Assembly (NCBI GenBank): GCA_937967955.1
Contig: CALBUB010000071.1
Span: forward strand, 1 to 45,011
Direction: 5' to 3'
DNA: 45,011 nucleotides
DNA from: an uncultured Bacillota bacterium
GTDB lineage: Bacteria; Bacillota; Clostridia; Tissierellales; Tepidimicrobiaceae
Both the position numbers and the translations under genes were made by a program. Under the pieces are notes generated by a model. It saw only the letters and a list, made by a program, of their open reading frames with translations. It searched no databases and was not told the DNA's origin. Below are positions 1 through 7,981 of the stretch, one piece after another; position 1 is the stretch's first letter, and the number at the start of each line of letters is the position of its first letter.

Positions 1-1
1 T

Positions 2-1804
2 GCAAAAGGTGAAATCATTTACGTGGGAAAAGCCGTTAATTTAAAAAATAGAGTAAGACAATATTTCCAAGCCTCTAGAAACAAATCTCCGAAAGTAAAT
101 GCTATGGTTAAGCATATACAGGAGTTTGAATATATAATAGTTGATAATGAGGTTGAAGCCCTAATATTAGAGGCTAACCTTATTAAAAAGCATAGACCTA
201 AGTATAACATACTATTAAGGGACGATAAAACTTATCCCTATATAAAGGTTACCAACGAAAGATACCCTAGGGTTATAAAAACAAGAAGGGTATTGAAAGA
301 TGGAGCTAAATACTTTGGTCCTTATCCTAATGTTAATGCTGTAAATGATACCCTAGATATTATTAGAAGTTTATACCCTATAAGGACTTGCAAGATAAAT
401 TTTGATAAAAAGACTAAAAAAACCCACAGACCATGTCTAAACTATTATATAGGAAGATGCTTAGGCCCTTGTAGGGGAGATGTAGACCATGATAAGTATA
501 TGGAGATGATTGACGAAATAGTAATGTTCTTAAGCGGTAAAGAAGACAAGTTAATCGAAATAATTGAAGAAAAGATGAAAAAGGCTTCTGAAAATTTAGA
601 TTTTGAAAGTGCTGCTAAATATAGGGATCAAATCAATTCACTAAAGCTCATATTGGAAAAACAAAAGGTAGTTAGCTCTAATATAGCAGATCAGGATATC
701 ATAGGTATGGCAAGGGGTATAGAAGATGTTTGTATCCAAGTGTTTTTCATTAGAAGTGGAAAAATAATGGGAAGGGAACATTTCATAATAGCTGATACCT
801 TTGAAGAGGATAGGAAGGAAATATTAAGCTCATTTATTAAGCAGTTTTACTTAGGCACAGCCTATGTACCTAAGGAGATTTTTATAGAAGAAGAGATAGA
901 AGATATGGAGGCTGTAGCCAAATGGTTAAGTGAAAAAAGAGGTAATAAGGTAACTATAAAGGTACCTAAAAGGGGAGAAAAATCCCAGCTTATGGAAATG
1001 GTTAAGAAAAATGCAATGGATATGTTAAACCAATATGGAGATAGGTTGCTAAAAGAAAAGGAGAAAAATGAAAATACATTGGTCAGCTTACAAAAGATCC
1101 TAGGTTTGGATAAAATACCTAATAGAATTGAAGCATTCGATATATCCAATATTTCGGGAGTATATTCTGTTGGTTCTATGGTAGTATTTGAAAATGGGAT
1201 ACCTAAGAAAAGTGATTATAGACGCTTTAGAATAAAGACTACTACCATTCCTGACGATTATAAGAGCATGAAGGAGATTATAAGAAGGAGATTTGTAAGA
1301 GGTCTAAAGGAAAAGGAATTAGTGAAGGATAATCAAATAAGTTTAGAGGGCTTTTCTGTCTTTCCTGATTTAGTTATGGTAGATGGAGGAAAAGGGCAAG
1401 TAAATGCAGCATTAGAAGTATTAGAGGAGCTAAATTTAGAAATACCTGTATGCGGCTTAGTAAAGGATGATTTTCATAAGACAAGAGGTATTATCTATAA
1501 TAACAAGGAAATCCAACTTGATAAGGATAGTTTAGAGTTCAAACTAGTATACAGGATACAGGAAGAAGCCCATAGATTTGCTATTTCTTACCATAGGAGT
1601 CTTCGAAGTAAGGAGATGCTAAAATCTGAGCTAGATGAGATAAAAGGCATTGGTAAAAAGAGGAAAGCTGCTCTTCTGAAACATTTTAAAACAATAGATA
1701 ATATAAAGAAGGCCTCTATAGAAGAGTTGGCCCAGGTAGAAGGAATGAATAGGAGAGTTGCTGAAGATTTATATAATTATTTTAGGAATAACAAGGGGAG
1801 ATAG
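2..1804 (+). CDS. uvrC: Excinuclease ABC subunit C, 5' end outside window
   Basis: Nuclease of the UvrABC nucleotide-excision repair system; it cuts the damaged strand on both sides of the lesion. The reading frame is already open at base 2, so the GTG at 23 is an internal valine and roughly a dozen N-terminal residues lie off the window. Visible in order: the GIY-YIG nuclease core (IIYVGKAVNLKNR and the later Glu in EALILEANLIKKHRPKYN), a Cys-containing segment (RTCK, RPCLNYYIGRCLGPC), a UVR helical motif (NLDFESAAKYRDQI), the RNase H-like domain (EAFDISNISG, MVDGGKGQ, HRFAISYHR) and C-terminal helix-hairpin-helix repeats (IKGIGKKRK, VEGMNRR). The roughly 600-residue length is normal. It ends 2 bases before hprK, so the two are probably co-transcribed. 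Confidence 0.97.
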   Translation, partial: AKGEIIYVGKAVNLKNRVRQYFQASRNKSPKVNAMVKHIQEFEYIIVDNEVEALILEANLIKKHRPKYNILLRDDKTYPYIKVTNERYPRVIKTRRVLKDGAKYFGPYPNVNAVNDTLDIIRSLYPIRTCKINFDKKTKKTHRPCLNYYIGRCLGPCRGDVDHDKYMEMIDEIVMFLSGKEDKLIEIIEEKMKKASENLDFESAAKYRDQINSLKLILEKQKVVSSNIADQDIIGMARGIEDVCIQVFFIRSGKIMGREHFIIADTFEEDRKEILSSFIKQFYLGTAYVPKEIFIEEEIEDMEAVAKWLSEKRGNKVTIKVPKRGEKSQLMEMVKKNAMDMLNQYGDRLLKEKEKNENTLVSLQKILGLDKIPNRIEAFDISNISGVYSVGSMVVFENGIPKKSDYRRFRIKTTTIPDDYKSMKEIIRRRFVRGLKEKELVKDNQISLEGFSVFPDLVMVDGGKGQVNAALEVLEELNLEIPVCGLVKDDFHKTRGIIYNNKEIQLDKDSLEFKLVYRIQEEAHRFAISYHRSLRSKEMLKSELDEIKGIGKKRKAALLKHFKTIDNIKKASIEELAQVEGMNRRVAEDLYNYFRNNKGR

Positions 1805-1806
1805 CC

Positions 1807-2760
1807 ATGGAATATGTTACATTAGATAGATTGATAGAAGAATTAGACTTAGACGTAATATATGGCTCTGATAAGCTGGAAGAAATAAAAGTATGTGCAA
1901 GTGAAGTAAATCGACCAGGCTTACAGCTAGCCGGCTACTTTGATACATTTGCCTATGATAGGCTTCAGGTAATAGGAAAGACCGAGTGGCATTATTGTAA
2001 TAGTTTGGAGGAAAAACTCCGTTTTGAAAGGTTTAAGAAGATTTTTTCTTATCCTATACCTGCTTTAATTTTTGCCAGGGGTCTGCCAATTTTTTCTGAA
2101 GTAATCCAATTGGCTAAAGAATACAATAGGACTATACTTTCTACTAATCTTTCTACTGCTAAGTTGGAAAATTCCATAATCAACTATTTAGATTTTGCCC
2201 TTGCTCCCTCTACAGTAGTACATGGGGTATTTATAGAAGTTTTTGGTTTGGGAGTCCTTATAATAGGTGAAAGTGGAGTAGGAAAAAGTGAGACTGCATT
2301 AGAATTAGTGCAAAGGGGTCACAGACTTATAGCAGATGACGTGGTTGAAATAAAAAAGGTAGATGGTAGGTTAAGGGGAGAGGCACCAGAGTTGATCAAA
2401 TATTTCATGGAAGTTCGTGGAATAGGTATTCTTAATATTGAAAGATTGTTTGGAGTAGGTGCAATTAAAGGCTATGAATATATAGATTTAGTTATAGAAT
2501 TAGAATTTTGGGATGAAAATAAAGAATATGATAGAGTAGGGCTAGATGAAGATTATTATGAACTATTAGATGAGAAAGTGCCTAAGCTGTTAATACCTGT
2601 AAGGCCTGGAAGGAATATTGCCATGATTGTGGAGGTAGCAGCTAGAAACTTAAGACAGAAAAAGTTAGGTTATAATGCTGCATTAGATTTAGACAATAAG
2701 ATAAGAGAACAAAGTATAAGGAGAATACAAAGACGACAAAAAGAGACACAGTTAGAATAG
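1807..2760 (+). CDS. hprK: HPr kinase/phosphorylase
   Basis: Cytosolic bifunctional enzyme that phosphorylates and dephosphorylates Ser46 of HPr, the central switch of carbon catabolite control in Firmicutes. The 317-residue length is normal. The Walker A motif GESGVGKSE lies near residue 154, followed by the HprK signature EVRGIGILNIERLFG and the C-terminal basic region. It starts directly after uvrC with a GGGGAGA ribosome site. Its substrate HPr is encoded about 17 kb downstream in the same window (19666), and the yvcK/rapZ genes usually found near hprK are at 14.6-16.5 kb. The lactate genes at 3-7.8 kb therefore look like an insertion into an otherwise conserved neighbourhood. Confidence 0.97.
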   Translation: MEYVTLDRLIEELDLDVIYGSDKLEEIKVCASEVNRPGLQLAGYFDTFAYDRLQVIGKTEWHYCNSLEEKLRFERFKKIFSYPIPALIFARGLPIFSEVIQLAKEYNRTILSTNLSTAKLENSIINYLDFALAPSTVVHGVFIEVFGLGVLIIGESGVGKSETALELVQRGHRLIADDVVEIKKVDGRLRGEAPELIKYFMEVRGIGILNIERLFGVGAIKGYEYIDLVIELEFWDENKEYDRVGLDEDYYELLDEKVPKLLIPVRPGRNIAMIVEVAARNLRQKKLGYNAALDLDNKIREQSIRRIQRRQKETQLE

Positions 2761-2801
2761 CTTTACATATGGTCAGTTAATTAAAAATATTTTTTGCTGT
2801 G

Positions 2802-2830
2802 TTGACATTATATCCTTTGTTTAATATACT
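2802..2830 (+). promoter_or_regulatory. Consensus sigma-A promoter upstream of XRE-cupin gene
   Basis: TTGACA at 2802-2807, a 17-base spacer, then TATACT at 2825-2830. A 29-base element matching this one at 24 positions sits upstream of PFOR (7831-7859). The predicted transcript has a leader of about 230 bases before the TTG start at 3067. The rest of the 2761-3066 gap holds no convincing gene or known riboswitch. Confidence 0.65.
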
Positions 2831-3025
2831 GGTAATATGCTGTAATTGGCTTTATTTCAAATCTTATCCCCTATTAATAAGAATTCTATGCTTGCTTTTT
2901 TATGGCTTTAGGACTGGTCATGCGCTTCAAAAGGACTGCTAAACCTCATATCTATTTCTATATGTCAGAATCTGCATGTATTTTTCAAAATCGCAAGATA
3001 ACTGGCAGCTGTTATAGATTGTTAA

Positions 3026-3038
3026 ATGTCATTGACAT
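3026..3038. promoter_or_regulatory. Palindrome ATGTCATTGACAT before the XRE-cupin gene
   Basis: A perfect 6+1+6 inverted repeat (ATGTCA T TGACAT) lies about 13 bases before the AGGAGGG ribosome site of the regulator gene. Its position suits an autoregulatory operator or a block to translation. No second copy was found in the window, so function is inferred from position only. Confidence 0.3.
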
Positions 3039-3066
3039 CTAGAAATGTACAGGAGGGTAGATTAAT

Positions 3067-3624
3067 TTGTCATTAGGTGCTAAGATTAGAGAAGTTCGAC
3101 AAAAAGCTAAATTAACCCTTAATGATTTAGCTAGTAAAACTGGCTTAACTGCTAGTTACATATCCCAAGTTGAAAGAGGTTTAATAGATCCTTCTATTTC
3201 CTCATTGAGAAGGATATCGGCTGCTTTAGAGGTTCCTCTATACGTTTTTTTAACAGATGAAATGGAACAGCAGCATGTTCTAGTACGTGCTAATGAAAGA
3301 ATAAAGCTTAACCTTCCACAAAGTAATATTACATATGAGTTTATTACACCTGGGATATCGGAAACAAAAATAAGATCTAAAATGGAGATTATATATTTGA
3401 GATTGAAGGCAAAAAGTTGGAGTAGTGATAAGCCTTTTATTCATGAAGCCGATGAATGTATCTTTTTAATTGATGGTAAGTTAAATGTAGAGCTAGGAAC
3501 AGAAGTATATACTCTTAATGAAGGAGATAGCATATATATTCAAGAAAATATTCCTCATAGATTTTATAATGCTGGAGATAAAACGGCAACCTTTATAAGT
3601 GTTATGTGTCCAGCTATATATTAA
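3067..3624 (+). CDS. XRE-family regulator with C-terminal cupin sensor domain
   Basis: Predicted DNA-binding regulator of 185 residues. Residues 1-65 form an XRE/Cro helix-turn-helix (KIREVRQKAKLTLNDLA, then TASYISQVERGLIDPS, then a conserved SLRRISAALEVPLYVF). Residues about 110-185 form a small cupin barrel (HEADECIFLIDGKLNVEL, then LNEGDSIYIQENIPHRF) typical of ligand-sensing XRE-cupin proteins. The start is TTG at 3067, chosen because AGGAGGG at 3051-3057 is well spaced from it and no ATG fits. It is transcribed towards the lactate genes and precedes ldh, so it is a natural candidate for their regulator, but its ligand cannot be read from sequence. It has its own strong promoter and a terminator directly downstream. 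Confidence 0.9.
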   Translation: MSLGAKIREVRQKAKLTLNDLASKTGLTASYISQVERGLIDPSISSLRRISAALEVPLYVFLTDEMEQQHVLVRANERIKLNLPQSNITYEFITPGISETKIRSKMEIIYLRLKAKSWSSDKPFIHEADECIFLIDGKLNVELGTEVYTLNEGDSIYIQENIPHRFYNAGDKTATFISVMCPAIY

Positions 3625-3669
3625 TTACTAAGTAGGAAAGCAATTTAATAAAACTTATGTAACTTATAT

Positions 3670-3707
3670 GCATGGTTCTATTTAGAGGAGCCATGCTTTT
3701 TTATTTT
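3670..3707 (+). terminator. Rho-independent terminator after XRE-cupin gene
   Basis: Stem GCATGGTTC (3670-3678) pairs with GAGCCATGC (3688-3696), with one G-U pair, and is followed by a T-rich run. It separates the regulator from the lactate genes. Confidence 0.8.
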
Positions 3708-3826
3708 TATAGGCTTTTTTTATGCTTTCAATTTAATAACAATTGTCTAAAAGGCCCATCATTCTTTGTAAATTTAGCTTTTCTCAATAAAAAAATCCCT
3801 TGATAGATAATTCCCATAACAAATAT

Positions 3827-3841
3827 AATTTTCAGAAATAA
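3827..3841. promoter_or_regulatory. CodY-box-like site upstream of ldh
   Basis: AATTTTCAGAAATAA matches the CodY consensus AATTTTCWGAAAATT at 12 of 15 positions. It lies in the 3708-4030 gap about 190 bases upstream of ldh. In such AT-rich DNA a chance match is possible. Similar boxes occur before the lactate permease (5020) and the metallophosphoesterase (37129). Confidence 0.3.
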
Positions 3842-3882
3842 TTTTTTTATCAAAAAAGATTTACAATACTTTTTATACAATA

Positions 3883-3898
3883 TATTCATTAATGAATA
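3883..3898. promoter_or_regulatory. 16-base perfect palindrome in ldh promoter region
   Basis: TATTCATTAATGAATA is a perfect inverted repeat about 130 bases before ldh, in very AT-rich sequence containing weak -10-like hexamers (TACAAT, TATATT). It is a plausible operator for the XRE-cupin protein or another repressor. No second copy was found. Confidence 0.3.
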
Positions 3899-4030
3899 AT
3901 TAAAAAATTAATTTAAATTTAATTAAATTATGCTTAACAAAAAAACAATTCATACTTAAAAATCAATCATAGGGGGATAGCCAGTCCTAAAGTTTTAAAT
4001 CTAATAAAAATATAAAAGGAGGAAGAGGAT

Positions 4031-5002
4031 ATGAAAGGAGAAAAATACACCAAAATATCAATAGTAGGAGCAGGGGCAGTAGGTGCTACAAGTGCATATG
4101 CCATAACAATGGCTGGCCTTGCCAACGAACTAGTATTGGTAGACATAAATAGAGACAAAACACAGGGGGAAGCACTAGATTTAAACCATGGGGCAGCTTT
4201 TATTGAACCAGTAAAAGTAATAGCTGGAGATTATGAAGACACTAAAGACTCAGATATAGTCATCATTACAGCTGGAGTAGCTCAAAAACCAGGGGGAGAA
4301 ACTAGATTACAACTTACAAAGAGAAATGTAGACATATTTAAAGCAATAATACCAGAAGTTGTTAAATACAGTCCCGATTGTATTTTATTAGTAGTTTCCA
4401 ATCCAGTAGATATACTAAGTTATGTTGCTTATGCCTTATCAGGTTTCCCAAAAGAAAGGGTAATTGGCTCTGGTACTGTTTTAGATACTTCAAGACTTAA
4501 ATACGAAATAAGCAGTAGATTCAATGTAGATGCTAGGGATGTTATAACTTATATACTAGGAGAACATGGGGACACAAGTTTTCCAGCTTGGAGCTTAACT
4601 AACATAAATGGTATAAGAATAGATGAATACGCTAAATTGTCCAATATAGATTATAATGAAGAATTTAGAAATAGCCTTCATGAAAACGTTAAAAATGCTG
4701 CTTATGAAATTATCAATAAAAAGGGAGCAACTTATTATGCAATAGGCTTGTCTGTAGCGCACATAGTTGAATCTATTTTAAGAGATAAAAAATGTATATT
4801 ACCAGTATCAACTTTAGTTAACGATTATTATGGTGTTGATGATGTATACTTAGGAGTACCATGTATTGTTGGCAAAAATGGTGTAGAAAAAGTACTAAAA
4901 GTAGAATTAGATGAAGAAGAAATTAACAACTTAAACAAATCTGCAGAAGTATTAAAAACAATATTAAACGATTCCTTTTTGGAGTATCAAAAAGTGAATT
5001 AA
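4031..5002 (+). CDS. ldh: L-lactate dehydrogenase
   Basis: NAD-dependent cytosolic enzyme interconverting pyruvate and L-lactate; 323 residues, full length and uninterrupted. The Rossmann glycine motif GAGAVGATSAYAI is near residue 14, followed by VVSNPVDILSYV, the catalytic-region DTSRLKYEIS, and the active-site His in GEHGD (about His179). The start ATG follows an AAAGGAGGAAG ribosome site. It heads a lactate cluster (ldh, permease, D-hydroxyacid dehydrogenase) and is the only one of the three still intact. CodY-like and palindromic sites lie upstream, so nutrient control is possible. A malate dehydrogenase of the same fold is the main alternative, but the substrate-loop region favours LDH. 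Confidence 0.93.
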   Translation: MKGEKYTKISIVGAGAVGATSAYAITMAGLANELVLVDINRDKTQGEALDLNHGAAFIEPVKVIAGDYEDTKDSDIVIITAGVAQKPGGETRLQLTKRNVDIFKAIIPEVVKYSPDCILLVVSNPVDILSYVAYALSGFPKERVIGSGTVLDTSRLKYEISSRFNVDARDVITYILGEHGDTSFPAWSLTNINGIRIDEYAKLSNIDYNEEFRNSLHENVKNAAYEIINKKGATYYAIGLSVAHIVESILRDKKCILPVSTLVNDYYGVDDVYLGVPCIVGKNGVEKVLKVELDEEEINNLNKSAEVLKTILNDSFLEYQKVN

Positions 5003-5012
5003 TTACTACACC

Positions 5013-5041
5013 TTGTGAAAAAATTTTGAAAATTTAATAAT
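5013..5041 (+). promoter_or_regulatory. Possible promoter with CodY-like box before the permease gene
   Basis: TTGTGA (5013-5018), 17-base spacer, AATAAT (5036-5041). Inside the spacer, bases 5020-5034 match the CodY consensus at 12 of 15 positions. The same layout (CodY-like box inside the -35/-10 spacer) recurs at 37124-37152. Both parts are weak matches on their own. Confidence 0.3.
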
Positions 5042-5083
5042 GTGATGTATGCCATTGATTAAATTTAAAAAAGGGGGATAAAT

Positions 5084-6739
5084 ATGTTAGCCTTGATAGC
5101 CTTTATACCTATTTTAATTGTGGGGATTCTAATGGTTGCTTTTGATTGGCCATCTACGAAAGCCATGCCAGTTGGTTTTGTTGCAGCTTTAGTAATTGCA
5201 GCCTTTTTCTGGGATATGCCTATTAAGTGGATATTAGCAGCTACTATTGCGGGGGTATTGATTCTATAGATATTTTATTTATTGTTTTTGGTGCCTTAGT
5301 TATATTAGCAACAATGAAGAAAAGCGGCGGCATAGATGGAATATCCCATTCAATGGCATATGTTTCAACTGACAGGAGGGTTCAATTAGTATTAATTGGT
5401 TTTCTAATGGGGGCCTTCTTTGAAGGTGCAGCCGGCTTTGGTACTCCAGCTGCAGTGGTTGCACCTCTTTTGTATGGGTTTTCCACCATTGGTTGCTGCT
5501 GTAGTTGCCTTAGTTGGCAATAGTGCGCCAGTTTCCTTTGGTGCAGTAGGTACTCCAATATTAGGCGGTTTTGCTAACTTGCAAAATTTAGTAGAATCTC
5601 AGGGTTATACAAATAGCTTTTATGAATTTCTCTCAGAAGTTGGAGGCTTTACAGCATTATTACACTTTTTAGTAGGTTCATTTGTACCCTTAATCATGGT
5701 TTGTTCTATGACATTGATAGTTGATAAGAGTATCAGAAAAGGCCTTGCCGTTTGGAAACTGTGTATATTTGGAGGTTTAATATTTACCATTCCAGAAGTG
5801 TTAATTGCTAATTTTGTAGGCCCTGAAATACCATCTTTATTAGGTTCCTTAATAGCAATACCCATATTCATATTTGCAGTTAGAAGAAATTTCTTGGTGC
5901 CAAGGGATACATGGGATTTTAAATCTCGTGATGAGTGGGAGGATGATTGGGAAGGAGAAATTAAGGCTGGGAGTTCTGAAATCGCTGCTACTGCTCAGGT
6001 TATGAGCCCTAAAAAGGCTTGAGCTCCTTATATACTGACAGGAGTTTTACTACTATTAAGCCGTCTTAAGTGGTTGCCTTTTAAGGATTTACTAAATAGC
6101 TGGAGTATATCTTGGAACAATATATTAGGCACTTCTATAAGCAATGGAATTACACCCTTATACAATCCTGGAATATTCCCATTCATATTTGTTGCCCTAT
6201 TGATACCATTTATGCATGGTCTAAATAGAGAAGAAGTGAAAAAAATCTGGAAAGATACATTTAAGCAGATAGGACCTACAGCTGTTGCCTTATTCTTTGC
6301 CCTTGGTATGACTTATATAATGATCAATTCAGGAGGAGCTGCTGGAAATGATTCAATGTTAATAGTTATAGCTAAAACCTTATCTTCTATAGTAGGAAAG
6401 GGTTGGTACATATTTGCTCCAGTAATCGGTATATTAGGTGCATTTATTTCTGGCAGCGCTACAGTATCTGATGTTATGTTTGGACCATTACAATTTGATG
6501 CAGCTTTACATGCTGGTATACCTGTAGTTCCAATACTTTCCCTACAAGCTGTAGGAGGAGCCGCTGGAAATATGATTTGTGTCCACAATGTGGTTGCTGT
6601 ATTAACAACAGTTGGTTTAGTAGGTAAGGAAGGAAAGGTAATTAAAAACAATGTTCCCATATCATTGGGATATGGAACAGTAGCGGGAGTTTTAACAATT
6701 ATACTAACTTACCTATTTAATTATGGTTTTTCCTTTTAA
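5084..6739 (+). pseudogene. lctP: L-lactate permease (LctP/LldP family), triply disrupted
   Basis: Remains of a roughly 550-residue membrane lactate/H+ symporter. The N-terminus (MLALIAFIPILIVGILMV...) is in frame 2. Near 5265 one base appears lost, and the protein continues in frame 1 (IDILFIVFGALVILATMKK... GAAGFGTPAAVVAPLL). Near 5474-5480 a second indel returns it to frame 2 (GFPPLVAAVVALVGNSAPVSFGAVGTP). At 6020-6022 an in-frame TGA stands where the family has Trp (KKA*APY versus AWSPF in E. coli LldP), and homology then runs on to 6739. The start has an AAAGGGGG ribosome site. Three independent lesions, one a base substitution, make a single sequencing slip unlikely. No complete transporter can be made from this copy. 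Confidence 0.9.
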
Positions 6740-6759
6740 AAAATATAGGGGAGGGGCTA

Positions 6760-7774
6760 ATGATGAAAATTGCTTTCTTTAGTGCAAAAGAATATGACAA
6801 AAAATATTTTGAACCCTTATCAGAAAAGTTAAATATTAGCATCACATATTTTAAGGAGCAATTAAATTTTGATACAGCAAGCTTAGCTAAAGGTTTTGAT
6901 GCAACTTGTAGTTTTGTAAATGATGATGTTAATGGAAAAGTAATTGAAAGTTTAAAACAAATGGGGGGTTAAGGCAATATTACTTAGGTTTGCTGGTTAT
7001 GATAGTGTAGATTTGGAGAAGGCATAAGAATTAGACATGCCCGTTTTAAGAGTACCCTCTTATTCACCAGAAGCTGTAGCAGAACATGCAGCAGCCTTAT
7101 TGTTGGCAGTTAATAGGAAAGTACATTTGGCAAATAATAGAACGAAAAAATTCAACTTTGATATCAATGGCTTAATGGGAATAGTTTTAAATGGAAAAAC
7201 AGCAGGAGTCATTGGAACAGGAAAAATTGGAAAAGCAATGATTAATATACTAAAAGGTTTTGGTATGGATATAATAGCATACGATATATACCAGGATATA
7301 AATAGCAATATTAAATATGTAAGCCTTGATGAGTTATTTTCTAAAGCAGATGTTATCACATTACATGTGCCTTTAACTTCCGAAACAAAACACCTGATTA
7401 ATTCAGAAAATATTTCCAAGATGAAAGATGATGCTATATTAATTAACACAGCAAGAGGAGCCTTAATAAAGACAGAAGATTTAATTGAAGCTCTAGAAGA
7501 GGGCAAATTTGCAGGTGTTGGCTTAGATGTTTATGAAAATGAACGTGGCTACTTCTATGAGGATAAATCATACCTTAAAGAGGAAGAAAGGGATAAGCTT
7601 CTAGAAAAATTACTATCTTTTGATAGAGTAATAGTAACAGGCCATCAAGCCTATTTTGCAGATGTTGCTATGGAAGCAATAGCTGAAACAACTCTTACAA
7701 ACCTTAAGAATTATATGGAAAAAGGCCAACTAACTAATGAAGTTAACCAGTTTCTTGAAGGAATAAAGGCATAA
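6760..7774 (+). pseudogene. D-lactate / D-2-hydroxyacid dehydrogenase, disrupted
   Basis: Remains of a roughly 335-residue NAD-dependent D-2-hydroxyacid dehydrogenase that would interconvert pyruvate and D-lactate. Residues 1-70 read from 6760 (MMKIAFFSAKEYDKKYF...) and stop at 6970 after a run of six G (an extra G by homology). The next frame continues GVKAILLRFAGYDSVDLEKA, then meets TAA at 7025-7027 where Lys (AAA) is expected, and resumes ELDMPVLRVPSYSPEAVAEHAA. The C-terminal part retains the NAD motif GVIGTGKIGKA, the catalytic-region DVITLHVPLT and NTARGALI, and GHQAYF. It follows the broken permease by about 20 bases and was clearly its operon partner. A shortened 245-residue product from 7037 would lack much of the substrate domain. 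Confidence 0.88.
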
Positions 7775-7830
7775 ATTAGATTATAGAAATATTGGAAGCT
7801 AAGTTTGCCAGAAAAACATCAATCCATGGA

Positions 7831-7859
7831 TTGACATTATCCATTTAGTTTAATATACT
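7831..7859 (+). promoter_or_regulatory. Consensus sigma-A promoter for PFOR
   Basis: TTGACA at 7831-7836, a 17-base spacer, TATACT at 7854-7859. The first 10 and last 12 bases are identical to the element at 2802-2830. An imperfect inverted repeat GTTTAATATAC overlaps the -10. The leader of about 115 bases contains two small hairpins (CCCAA-TATT-TTGGG and CAGTTT-TTACTT-AAACTG) with no terminator-like U-run. Confidence 0.7.
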
Positions 7860-7981
7860 AAAGGTATAATAAATGTAAAATAAAGTATAGCTTAACTTTT
7901 TTCCCAATATTTTGGGGATTTAAATAATTCAGTTTTTACTTAAACTGGTGATAATATCTACAAAGAAAGGGGTCTTCTAAT

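Noticed and set aside
2902..3042. 46-codon frame in the leader of the XRE-cupin gene
   Set aside because: No ribosome site before the ATG and no recognisable motif; it overlaps the palindrome at 3026.
6760..6972. 70-residue protein as an independent small gene
   Set aside because: It is the N-terminus of the D-hydroxyacid dehydrogenase, and homology continues past the break in the next frame.
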